A stretch of DNA of 64,000 bases from positions 124,001-188,000 of the forward strand of contig WAEK01000002.1 of NCBI GenBank assembly GCA_011634665.1. The letters run 5' to 3'. This document shows positions 36,750 to 48,198 of this stretch, piece after piece (the stretch's first letter is position 1; each line of letters starts with the position of its first letter). The stretch comes from Mortierella sp. BCC40632. Lineage: Eukaryota; Mortierellomycota; Mortierellomycetes; Mortierellales; Mortierellaceae. The notes below the pieces were generated by a model, which saw only the letters and a list, made by a program, of their open reading frames with translations, was not told the origin of the DNA and did not search any database. The translations under genes and the position numbers were made by a program.

Positions 36750-37993
36750 GAGACGAGACTAATATGGATGATCGATCTATTCTCTACTTCACACATCCCT
36801 CCACCTTCCCCCCAACCAAACATTGGATCCCTCCTTCCTTTGGCTTTTTTTTTTTTGTTTTTTTTTAGACTTGCTATAATCACTCCAATTTCAGCACACT
36901 TATCCAGCTTATGTTGGGTCTGCAATCGCACGCCGTCTCGAGACTCAGTCGAACATGGGCCCGCGTCCGAACACAAGAGATGCGAATGATGCAAGACTTG
37001 ATGGAGTTTACGTCGCCATTCCACAACTGGAAGCATCTACGGGATGCTATGAAGAACATTGCAGATGAGTGGGGTGGAGACGGAACCAGCGACAAGAACC
37101 AAAACAAAGAAAATCATGGAAATGTCACACGAGAAGGAGCAGGAGCAGGAGCAGGAACAAAGGGAGAAAAGTCTGAGAAAGGAACTAGTAGTAGTCAGAA
37201 TACCTTTGCAGGCGTCTCATTCTTTGGAAAACGAGGGTTAAAGACTGGCGCAGGCAATGGCAGTGGAAGCGGGTCAAAACAAAAGAACGAAGGAACAGCA
37301 GGACTGTCAACGAATCACAATGCTACAACAGCAACAACAGCAGCTGTCGCATCGCCCACTTCCAATGTCTCTGCACATGCAGCCCAGTTGTCATTGTTTG
37401 GTCACAGTGGAGCAGGAGAGACGATGGCAAAGGGCAAGGAGAAGGAGAAGGGTCTTTATCATGCATCGAAGGCAGAAGTTGGGACTGAAGGCGCAAAGAC
37501 TGTACAACAGGGAGGATGCATTCCGTTCCTCGGTAAGGGCTACTCCTTTGGACTTGCATCGTTCTCTCTCTCTCTCATCGGCTGTTTCTTTCGTACCATT
37601 GCTAACCATCACGCATTATCACTCGGCCTTATCGGCGATTGTTTGTTGGTCCATGTAGGCCTCTACCTATCGGACTTGGTGTTCAACGCCGAGTTGTCAT
37701 CCTATATCGAGCCAAGGACATCATCCAAACAACAAGACATGCTATCCATACCATCCTCGTCCTCGTCCTCGTCCTCACCCCAGTCAATGCTTGTCAACAT
37801 TCATAAGCATCGGACGACAGCGACGATTATCAAGCGTGTGTTGACGTTCCGGACGATGGCGGATCGGTACCCCTTCCAGGAGGAGCCCGAGGTGCATGAG
37901 CAATTGCTTGCGATCGAGGGTATGGATTCGGCGGAGATGTCGCGGATGAGTGCCCTCTGTGAAGAACGAAATGCAGACTCGACCGTACGATAG
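28126..37993 (+). CDS. Ras guanine-nucleotide exchange factor (RasGEF_N + Cdc25-type RasGEF), 2624 aa
   Basis: Proposed exons: 28126-28493, 29654-31512, 31708-32139, 32268-36394, 36580-36669, 36869-37532, 37659-37993; every junction keeps frame. Residues 1-720 are Ser/Thr/Asn-rich. The RasGEF_N domain (about 725-850) spans exons 2-3: VEKLIEKLTVEID, then FLTDFFLIYRLFIPPMALL and RIRTFVTLRHWLLNYY. About 1160 disordered, partly acidic residues follow. The catalytic domain begins at about 2015 (SELIAQQLCLIERELL, then VQWYELVDAGW), is interrupted by a Thr/Ala-rich insert (about 2052-2250), and resumes with KRLVDRFNL, TCQWVTSEIVR and LIQLMLGLQSHAVSRLSRTW. A second insert (about 2361-2506) precedes CIPFLGLYLSDL and the C-terminal helix region. 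Such proteins load GTP on Ras-type GTPases. Which GTPase is unknown. Intron 1 (1160 bp) may hide a further exon, and some insert sequence could be unrecognised intron. Confidence 0.88.
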
Positions 37994-38126
37994 AAAAAAA
38001 GAAAGAAAAAAAAGGGAGAGGATTGGAACTGAATCCAAAAAGTAGGGACTGGCAGAGCGTTTTTTTTTTTTTTTTTTTTAATCGTAAACAGATCTTTTGA
38101 TCGCCTCAAACGTTGTTCAGTTCCCA

Positions 38127-38176
<50 letters not shown>

Positions 38177-38503
38177 TGTCTGTCTGTCTGTCTGTTTTGT
38201 CTACCAACATGCGTCGATTGCGATGGCGCCGGATACTTGTTGAAGTACCTTCGCATTATCAATATGGGAACCAAAAAAGAAGCTCGGGTCTAAAATTCCA
38301 TACGGCAGTCATTCCTCTTCTTCTAGAGAATGCAAAATGCAGCAGAGCTGTGGAGATAAACATCTCCGTGCTCTCTCAGTGTTTATGGGAAAACGTGGAG
38401 TGAGAGGGAGAAGGGAGGGAGGGGGCGGGAGGCAAAAAAGTGAGAGCTGAAGGGTGGAAGAGCAAGTGGAAGTTGCTGTACGTCGTAGAGATTGGGAGGA
38501 TTT

Positions 38504-38534
<31 letters not shown>

Positions 38535-39152
38535 CTTTTCTTTCTTTCTTTCTTTCTTTGAACCCTGTAATTCACTCGGACCATTTTGGATGACAGGATC
38601 GATCGTTCCTCGGGCAAAAGAGAAAGCTCACTTAAACCACTCCTCTCCTTCCTCCCTTCCTCTCTTCATTACACGCACACATCCTTCAGCCCTCTTTCTC
38701 AATGAACGAGAGACAGGCATGCACCCCTGGGCGTCTTTGTGTTCTAGGGAGTAAGGGGGAGGGAAGAAGAGAAGGAACAGAAGGAACTTGAGCGCCCAAC
38801 CAGGCCGTCCTCTTCTATGTCAAATGTCAACTCCAAAATAGAATAATCCCAACTACCAGTCGATTTATTATTTGACTATTTACAAGAATGCTATTTGGAC
38901 CGTGGGGTGTATTATTGAAAGGGTGGGGGAAGGGTAGGGGGAGAAAGAAATGAATTGAGAAAGGCTGGTTTTTTTTTTTTTTTAGCCATGATATTGTCCC
39001 CCACACACGCATAAACACTCTTGCTGTTGTCAAGAAAAGAAATAGAAATAATAAAAATAAAAAAAGAAGAGTGCGCGCTTGGTTGTTTGGTTCGAGAATG
39101 AAAAGAACTGAGAGAAAGGCCCATATTGTGTGTGTGTGTCTGTGTTTTTTTT
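37994..39152. other. Convergent intergenic region
   Basis: Between two gene 3' ends. Poly-T (38061-38079), CT repeat then TCTG repeat (38131-38194), poly-T (38505-38534). Nothing coding that I can support. Confidence 0.5.
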
Positions 39153-42100
39153 TTATGGGGCCCAGGTCTCGCGGTGAAAGTCAACATTCCAGTTGGCAGA
39201 CTTGCACTGCTTCTCGACCATGTTCACGAAACCATCGGGTCCACCACCAAAGACAGAGACCAAACCATGGCCCTTGTCCTTGGAGCCGACGCCGGCGTCG
39301 ACAAAGCCCTGGACTGCCTTCTTGACATCAAGACGACCCTTCGAGTAGACGACATCACCCTCATCCCAGTTGCCATCCTCAACAGAGAGACGCTCATCCT
39401 CCTTCTCAAAGTCAGGATAAGGCATACCCTTCTCCTCATCACGACCGCGACGGAGGAGAAGCTTGCGAGCAATCCAGACAGCAAAGTAACCTGCAATCGA
39501 GGCAACAACGATCTGGATCGTACCAGGGATAAGAGCATAGGTCCAGCGACACTTGGCACTGATGATCGTACCACGGAGCTTAGTGGTAGGGCACCAGTTG
39601 TCAGGTCCCTCCCAGGAGACGGTACGTGCTGCACACCAGGCGGCCAAAGGAACCAAGAGAATAAAGGCAGTAACCATTAAGTCAAGCTTGGCCCAGCGGG
39701 TTGCAACCGAGACCGAGTGAGCGGCTTGGAAAGTGGGCAGAGCCTGGTCATTGTAGGTCAAACCACTTGTGGGCGAATGAGGAAGGTGGTCCGAAGAGCT
39801 TGCGTTAGAGCTGGAAGATCCAGAAGAAGAGGCAGAGGCAGTGTTGGTAGCGACAGTAATGGCAGGGGCAGCCTTTTTCTCAGAAATCTCGGCCTCCTCG
39901 GCAATGTCATCCAAACAGACAACTGTATGAACCGAGGCAGCACGACTGATGTTGCTGGCATTCTTTTCGTTCTCCTCGTTTGCGGAAGCAACGATAGTAC
40001 GACCCGAGAGAGCGCGCTTGAGGATCGAACCAGTGTTCTTGAGACTCATGAAACGCTTCTTCTTTTCCTTGCGGTTGGACTTGCCAGGGACTTGAATATC
40101 GTTCTTAACGACATGGGCATGTGCACCCATCAGGGTCTCTTTCTTATCCGGGCGAGAGACATAAATCTCGACATGCAACCAAGACGTGAATCGAGGATCG
40201 CGCGTGATTTGATGCAGGAATGAACCGTAGGCATGGAGCTCACTACGCGTACGGAATGTACAGATGAGGTGGAGTTGCATACGAAGGGGTTCGCTTGACG
40301 CCGCGATTTGCGCAGCGATCGCCTTGATCAAGGACATGAACGTCGTTATCGCTGCACCGGCTGTTCGATAGTAACCAACACAAACAAACAAAAAAAAAAA
40401 AAAAAAAAAGAAGTGTTGTTAGCACTCGCAGGCTCTTGCATGACGGGATTGAAGAAAGACTTGCAGGATGCAAGGGGAGGAAGGAGAGTGCATAACAAGA
40501 GCCCCCATCGAGGCACAGGGACAGGCGTAAAACTCAATGTCCGAGTACAATAAAGGGTTCAGATTTGGACTTACCAACAAAGATGATCATCGTCTCGGAT
40601 TTCAGATAGTCGTGGCGGCGGTCACCAAAGACACCATCAATATTGGTCTTAACACGGATACGCTTGTCCTCCTTGCCGCACAGCCTTGCCAAGTTGCAGG
40701 TCCAGCTCAGCTTCGAGTCGTCAAAGGTACGGATGAACAAGGTCATCGAATAAGGATCCTCAGGCCAGTACGAGGCGATCGTGAATGGATGGTAGAGAGT
40801 ACCAATCTTGGGGATCTGGACCGTGATATAGTCACCAGGGTAGTAGGGCTTCATTGGCTCGGGCGAGGTGAAGGTCATGCGAATAATGTCCGCATCAGCG
40901 TTGTAGGAGCAAGTAGCCTCGGGCATGACAGTGCGAGACTGCAAGACCTTGGGGACAAATCGATCAACGAGGAAAAGGATGATGGACGGCAAGAGATAGT
41001 ACCACAACATAGGGTTGGGGAAATGAGTGATCATGCCCACAAAGAAGACGGCAGTCAAGAACCGATGAGAGGCCATGAAGAGAATGTAGAACCGTCTACG
41101 GATCTGGGGGATTGCTCCCAATCCAAGAAGACAGACAGCGCCCTGATTTTTTTTTAAAAAGAAAATAATAATAAAGAGCAATGAACAAAAAAGGGTCCGA
41201 TGTTAGTCAGACGAGCTCCAGCTGCATGAACGAATGACAGGGATTGGGGAGTGGACAAATGTTGAGCACGATGCATTCGATAAAAAAAAAACCTACATAG
41301 GCAAAGACACCCATCATGTTGAGCGTGGCACGGCCAGTATCGTAAAAGTTGATATCAGACTTCAGGCGGCCCTCATGCGCAAAGAAGATAACATATCCGA
41401 TTGTATGGATTGTGCTCCACATGACGATGGCAGCACCAAGCCAGCGATGCAAGGGCAGAATCTCCGAGTACGTGAAGCCGATGGCGTGCAGCATCGAGCG
41501 ACGAAGGACAAGGAACAGAATCATGCCACAGCATGCAACAACGGTGTAGCCAGAAGCGTTGCCGACCATGCCTAATATTCCGAAGACCCCGTGGAGAGAG
41601 AAAGAAAAAGGAAAGAGTGGACAGAAAGAATGAAAGCGCGTACATTAGAGGTTGGGCTTGCATGACATGTCTCTTTTCTCGCTCTCATCTCATTGTAATG
41701 TAAGGGTAGCGCATATTTTTTTCTTCTGCATTGGACAGAACACACTTACGACTGATGCCTGCAAGGTTTCCAAAGCGAGTGATCATATTGGCAGTGCCAG
41801 TTGCCATGGGGTAGACAAACCAGACAATGTTCAAAAGAACGGTGAAGAGGACCATGATCCAGTACTTGACCGTGTAGCCCCACCAGATGTGTCGCTCCCA
41901 GAGCGAGACACGCTGGTTGACCGAAGCAGGCGTCGTGACCTTGGCAATGCTGTGCTGGAACTCGCGTTCAGCGCGGTAGTAATGGCCCCAGATGGTCAAG
42001 AGATGACCCAAGATAGAAGGAGCGATGCAGAGTCCGATCACATAGTAATCGCGTTGACCGTAAAAGTAGTTGGCAGTGATTTTTTGCTTCCAGGTCAACT

Positions 42101-42191
42101 CATAGTCAGCAAAGTTGTATGCGATCGGAATCAAGCAGAGAAACACGATCAAGACCTTGAAAGGGGAAGGGCGAGGAAGTTTGAAGGCCAT
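39153..42191 (-). CDS. Ferric-reductase/NOX-like flavocytochrome with two extra membrane helices (paralogue A)
   Basis: Exons on the minus strand: 42191-41750, 41571-41297, 41142-40575, 40360-39153; 830 aa. Two N-terminal hydrophobic segments precede the ferric-reductase core. Haem ligands are the His pairs 189/203 (LPLHRWLG...STIHTIGY) and 265/279 (ASHRF...ITHFPNPM), each 14 apart. FAD motif YHPFTIASYWPED (His357); NADPH site VAGAAITTF at about 428-436 and FGGGPDGF at about 799-806. Between these two halves lie a basic/Ser-rich linker (about 515-645) and two hydrophobic helices (about 655-673 and 702-726), absent from typical FRE/NOX proteins. The family moves electrons from NADPH across a membrane to ferric iron or O2; the acceptor here is unknown. 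It is about 60% similar by eye to the protein at 53057-56064, transcribed divergently from it. Confidence 0.9.
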
Positions 42192-45100
42192 CTTGTCTTT
42201 CTTTTGTGGAGAGAACCAAGAGGATGATAGTCCGCTTCAGAGCACAGGCGTCTGGTATTTTTTTTGAGCCGAAGCGAATAGAGAACGGGGATGTAGGTGT
42301 GGGTTATGACACCAACAGGGTATGCTGATCGGACAGGGGAGGAGCGATTGTGGAGAGGAATGAGAAATGCAATGGGTATATGGTCTCTACTGGGAGACAA
42401 GAAGTACGTGAGGACAAGAGATTTGATCTGTCTTCACGGACTGAAGTGTGGAGGACTGAGGTTCTTCCTGCAGGGGGGGAGGGGCTGGAAAGAAGTAGAG
42501 GAAGAGGAGGAGGAAGAAGATAAGGAGGAGGAGGAGTAGGAGGAGGAGGAGGAAATGAGGATGATCGAAGGTGTCGAGCCTACAGAAAGACGGAAGCCGG
42601 GGGGTTTGAAGTGTCTTTTATAGGCCCTGAGTGGTTGGAGGAGTAAGTGGACCCAGGGTTCGTCTCCGAAGAGGAGATACGATGGGGCAAACATGAGTAA
42701 GGACGTGGTTTAGTCAAGACTAATCGAAAGGAACTCAGTTGTTTACAATAGCCAAAAGGGTAGTAGAATAAAGAATACCTTGCTCACCTAAAAGAACCAA
42801 AAAGACGACTGAATATGGACTGGATAGGACTGAATACCATCCCAAAGAGCTTCTGTTTAAAAGACGCACTGGGACAGCGATATCCTCTTTCTGTACTATA
42901 GATGCAGTACTGTACAAACATTCAAATCGCGAGGACGTATCCCCAAGAGGTCCGCACGGGATGTGAACACAGCACAAATCGCAGCGTCTTGAGGTCATTC
43001 TGAGTGTGTATTGCAGCCGAACGCCTCGGCCTCTATCATGGCCATTGCTGCCACGGCCGAGATGCATCATTCCCCTGTGAGCACAGCGGCGACAGTGGAG
43101 GATGAACTAGCAAGAGCGTGGAGCATGGAACATGGACAAGATCAAAAAAAGGTGAGCGAGATCAAGTAGCGTGGACAAAACAGAGCAAGATGGCTGCTCT
43201 CAGACAATGGGCAGGATTATTCCCCCCTTTCTCGCCTTGCTGGCTCGGCATGAATTGTAGAGATGATCCATTAAAACACTTGTCCAAAGACTCCATCAAA
43301 AACCCGTTCAATACTTTTTGCTCGGACAGACTCGCTTAATCAGATCCTGCGGCTAAATGTATCTTGAGGCCGCTCATACTTCTCTTTCGACGCCGACATT
43401 GCATAAAGTATCTCGGATTGTAACAGATACTCCAGGTCGGTTTCGCAATGTGGGTGAACAAGAGACAAGCGGCTGGTACAGTGCAGGAGCATGCGGACAT
43501 TTGGGTGTGGCTATCGAACAGGAATAGAGAAAAATGAGCTATGGATGGGAAAAAATTACAACGCGGGCCTGCCCGTGAGGGGGAGGAAGAAGGTCAGGTA
43601 GTAAGGTTCCAGATCAGGACAGAGTCATCCGTCAGCTTGGAGCACGGCCTGTGTCCCTTCAAGAGCATTCGGAAGGGGGGCGAGCCATTGTGCCGTCAGC
43701 CGCTCAGGGTTCTGGACAGAGGACTAAGCGAACGCGCAGGTGAAGGCCATGGCTCACTGAATCAAAAACACGAGCTGAGCGCCAACAAAGGCAAGAGGGG
43801 ACATCTGTTCAATGCTCTATCTGATCTTAAGGGGGTTAGAAGGGCTGACAGAAGACTAAAAAAAAAAAATTATATTCTTTTTTATCTGATCGAGGGTCGT
43901 CCATCTCTCCTTCCCGACAGAGGTACTAATGTGTCCAATTCAGTCCGCTCAGTACACCCCCGAGCCATGAGGACACGCTCTGTCAGTAAGGACTTTTGCA
44001 AATAGGACTTTGAATTATGACTCTTTGAGGCGAGGCCAGTGTCAGATGCCACGCCCATCCAACCGGACGAGTCCCAAAAAGAACGAAAATGCCTCGTGGA
44101 CTGACTTTGAAAGGCTTTCCCTCCCTCTCTCTCTTCTTCTCCATCGGCCGAGGCCGCAAGGGTAGCTGGCGCGCGCGCCTTCCCCGACCCGCGCCTCCAA
44201 TGGACCACGGTCTACAGTCTACTAGGCAACGGCCGGTCACCATCGTCCCGGGCCACGAGCGAACAATTGCACAATCTGATAGCGGAAACGAGCTAGAATG
44301 GCTACTGCTGTCGATCTGGGGATGTCTTTTTTTGTGCCGTACTGCCTCTTCGATCCCTTGACTTCCTCATTTCAGCCCACTTGTCCCTCTTGATCTGAGG
44401 GCAACGAACAACCCATTCGTGGATCTCAATTCCCGCCGATCAACCCATTGAAGCAACTGTCAAGCTCCGTGGAACTCCAGACCTCCTCTCTCCTTCTCTT
44501 TTCTCACTCTCCTCGTTTCTAACTCAAGAATGTCTCCCTCCCCCTCCCCTATCACTGTAGGCGAGATCAGATAACCTCTTTGACGAACTTCGAGAGCCAG
44601 AATTCTCCCCTTTTTTTTTCATTTCGACAAAAGACTGCCTGGGCCGTCTCCATCTTGATTTTTCACACATCGTCTTTCATCAGGCTCAAGGTACTCATGC
44701 AGGGCAGTGCCTCCTTTATTTTTTTTTCTCTCTCTCTCTCTCGCCCCTTCTTCTCATTCTATCACCGTCGCTCTTTTCAGCTGCATCTCGAACGGTCTTC
44801 GGACATGATAGGGTGGACTCCGTTGACCGGTCCATGCTCGGAAATGGAAGGTTGTGTGACCCACGGCCAGGTTCATGGTTCAAGTGCAGATGCAAGAGAC
44901 TGCAAGGTACAAGAGCGTGGCAAGTCTGAGAAAAGAGATGCCTTTGCTCTCTCTCTCTCTCTCTCCCTTTGACGAACAGGACACACATACCCCCCAATAT
45001 TTTAAACTAAACCTTTTACAGGCATGCTTTGGCCCAATTTGGATGCAACATCCCGACCTCCTTCTCTTCCTTCCTCTCGTTCTGCCCGCACATGCTCTTG

Positions 45101-45854
45101 TTTCTAAAATCTGGCCGCAAAAAGTGTTTTTTTGAACCACACTATTGTACACACACGCACATGCCCTCTTTTCTTATCCTGTCGGCGTGTCTTGCCCTGT
45201 CTACCCACGGAGCTGGTCGCTTGAGCCGACCCAGCGTCCATTGCTCCTTTACTTTTTTTTTTTTTTTTTTTGTTCGCCAGTCAGCGTATCCGTTTTTGCC
45301 AAGCGCCTGCACGCACTTTCGGCCGGGTGAAGTGAGTGGGGAAAAAGGACGCGATTCAAAGTCAGGCAGAGGAAGGGAGAGGAACGAACTGCTGGAGCAT
45401 GTGTCCTGAGTTTCCTTTTCGACAAGACCAAAAAAAAAAAAAACTGGGCAGAGAAGGATAAGGACTAAGAAGCTGAGTAGAGATGTGTTTCTCGAGTATG
45501 AGGAGATAGATACACAATCCTGTGGTCCAGAGTCGGCAAAGGACTGGCTTCTTTTTTTTTTTTTCATTACCGAGATCCCGAATATGCTGTCGTATCCTCT
45601 TCCATTACCCCCCCAACATCTCCTACTGATGAGTCTAGGCCCATGTGCCACGTTGCCTTGACCTTCTCTCTATCTTATTTTTTAATGTTGATGAAGAGTA
45701 TGATGACGATAAGATACCACTCTTTTTCTCTGGAGAGCCACAGAAGAGCCAATGTCTTTCGGTAGGTAGCCCGTTTCAGTAAAGAGGTCCACCTTCTTCG
45801 TTGGTAAGTTTGTCAATCCGGATGGGGGAAACAAGGACTGTCTCGATCAAGCGC

Positions 45855-45889
<35 letters not shown>

Positions 45890-46219
45890 ATGGAAAATGA
45901 GGAGCGTATCTGATAAAGTCTGTATATCAGATATACCAAAAAAGAGATTGCCCGTTCCGAGAGGGGTGAGTAGAGAGACTAGGGGGTGAGGCGAATGATC
46001 CATGAAGGTATCGGATTTGGGAGAGAGCTGGCCGAGAACGCATGGCACATGCAGTCGACCCTTCCTCTCCGCCTCGCACACACACACGCATACACGCTCA
46101 ATATTTCCCACACAGAACACATTACTTTCTTCCGCCTATGGCCTCATGACACTTCGGACCACAGTTACTGAAAAAAGACAGATGGTGCCGCAGAAGATCG
46201 TAAGCAACACAGAAAAAGT

Positions 46220-46250
<31 letters not shown>

Positions 46251-46889
46251 ACAGGGATGAGTACCTAGTCCAACTGCGTCATTCCGCGCCTCAACCTCCA
46301 TTGACAATGACTGTCGGAGGAATGATACAACCCAATCCTCTTACTCATAACGCGCGTAGACTGAACTGTAATTGACTGGGTGATGGCTGGGAAAGGCTAG
46401 ATAGTCACGGACTGGTCTCGACTGAAATGATCGTGGCTAGACAGGCGAATATCAATCCTCTTCCCTCACTATGCACAAGGTAGAACAAAAGAGAAAGTCA
46501 TGTACGCATCTAGGAGATCTCTGGCGTGATGAGAGCAAAAAAGAAAGGAAAGAAAAAAAAAATAGTAAGAAAGACAGTAGCCAGAGAATGCTGACGCCTA
46601 TCACTGCCCAATCTATACATGCCGAACAGCCCAGAGAGGATCCCAGGGTTTTATAATTCAAAAAGGTCATATGATCCTGGCACACATCTACTTAGGCTAT
46701 TGTCTCGTAATGAACGTCCACAAAAAAACAAAGACACAACAAGGGATGAATGAGAAACAATTGTGCTATCCTAAACAAAGAGAAACAAAAAACGCGTAGA
46801 ACAGAGGCATCAGTGGGCTTTATCGATATATTCCTGTGGCCAAACGCGTTATCCTCCAAAAGAGATCCTATGCATACCTCAATTTATTT
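42192..46889. other. Large intergenic region
   Basis: 42192 to about 42900 should hold the promoter of the minus-strand FRE-like gene, with a GGA-rich tract (42495-42555). From 43000 to 46889 I see no convincing gene. 44760-44925 has a coding-looking stretch (LHLERSSDMIGWTPLTGP) between a plausible AG and GT, but no start or continuation. Poly-A 45856-45886 and GA repeats (46220-46250) are present. Confidence 0.4.
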
Positions 46890-47616
46890 CTACTGGTCAT
46901 GATTGCGGTGGCCACGGCATTTGTTGATGAGTCGAGTGGGCCAAAGTCGGCCCCACATTCGGATGAGAAGGTGTTCAAAATATGGTCTCCTGCATACGAG
47001 CGACGAAACAAGCAGGAGCATGCAGCTGTAGACAGGCAGTGTAAGTACAATATAGGCAATACGGAAGGACCAAGGACCCGCACCAAACGATCCAGTTATT
47101 CCAAGAGCCTTCATGAGCGGCCTGACAACCAACATGGTTGAGGAACCAGTGATGGAAAACACGAGCTGATGTTTTTTTTTTATGGGCAAAAGTAGAAGAG
47201 ACAGGAAAAGTCGCGTTAGAGGAGGGAACATTTCGGGTCCAAAAAAGAGAGCAGTCTTCCTCTCTCCCACTTAGTGGATGCTGACGAGTATTTCTCACAG
47301 GGCACTACGTGGTTTTCAATAAGGTTAGCAGCCCATAAGGCTACTGCGAACCACAAGAGATGTAAAGTAAACATTAGAGCGAATAGGGTAGACCTACGAT
47401 GATGATAAACCACTCTAACCACCAGTTGAAGCTGAATCTCTCTCGAACCATCTCCCGATGGTGTTGAAGACGGTCCACCTTTGGAGCAGCCTGGACAGGC
47501 GAGTCCTCTCCGTTGCCGTGTTGGTGATGATGTTCCTCATGCACTGCCACAACGGTTTGTGTCGTAGCAGGCTCAAGCAAAGGACGTGCTTCGCCGTTAG
47601 TTGCTCGAGTAGTCAT
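46890..47616 (-). CDS. Small membrane protein, DUF6787-like
   Basis: Two exons on the minus strand, 47616-47398 and 47165-46890 (donor GTAGGT, acceptor CATCAG, phase 0), encode 164 aa. A hydrophilic, His-rich N-terminus (about 50 residues, MTTRATNGEARPLLEP...) is followed by FNWWLEWFIIIL, which crosses the splice junction into VFSITGSSTMLVVRPLMK, then GPWSFRIAYIV and LPVYSCMLLLV, and a final PYFEHLLIRMWGRLWP. Two to three hydrophobic helices with the W-x-x-E-W and F-x-I-T-G-S-S signatures resemble the DUF6787 group, whose function is unknown to me. The clean fit of both exons supports a real gene. The family name is from memory and should be checked by profile search. Confidence 0.7.
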
Positions 47617-48155
47617 CTTTTTTTTTTTTCTGTAGAGTGCGAATGAGCGATTACTTCCACTTGGTTGCTTTGAAAGAAGGTTGATGCTGAAAACAGACAG
47701 ACACAAACTCTTGGTTGGAATAAATAGGATCCTTGCAGGTCGACACCGATGTTTGTCGCGTCCAAATGACAGATGGATGGAGGAAAAGTAAAGACTTGGG
47801 ATGTTGGATGCAAGAATCGATGCGCAGAAACCAACATCCAGGTAATCTTGCAGTGCCACACGTGACATGAAGCTGGAGTATTATCTCCTCCTGGTTCTTG
47901 TGCATCTACCGGTACGATTCGGGTCTCTGAGGTCAGTAAACACAAGACAGTCGATCGCACTGTCAATTGTGGGATCCCGGTCAGAACCAACGAGGCAAAG
48001 AACTCATAATCAAGGATAGGTTTAAGCAAGCTCATTTTCCTTCCTCGATCTTTTGGTCCCCCTGTCCAAGCCTGTGTTCATCAACCCAAGAGTACGACAA
48101 AAGAACACGGGCTAGACGCCTGACGAGTGTTGTTCGTGATGACGAGAAGAGACAG

Positions 48156-48198
<43 letters not shown>

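Noticed and set aside
39126..39680. 184-codon plus-strand frame
   Set aside because: Antisense to the last exon of FRE-like paralogue A.
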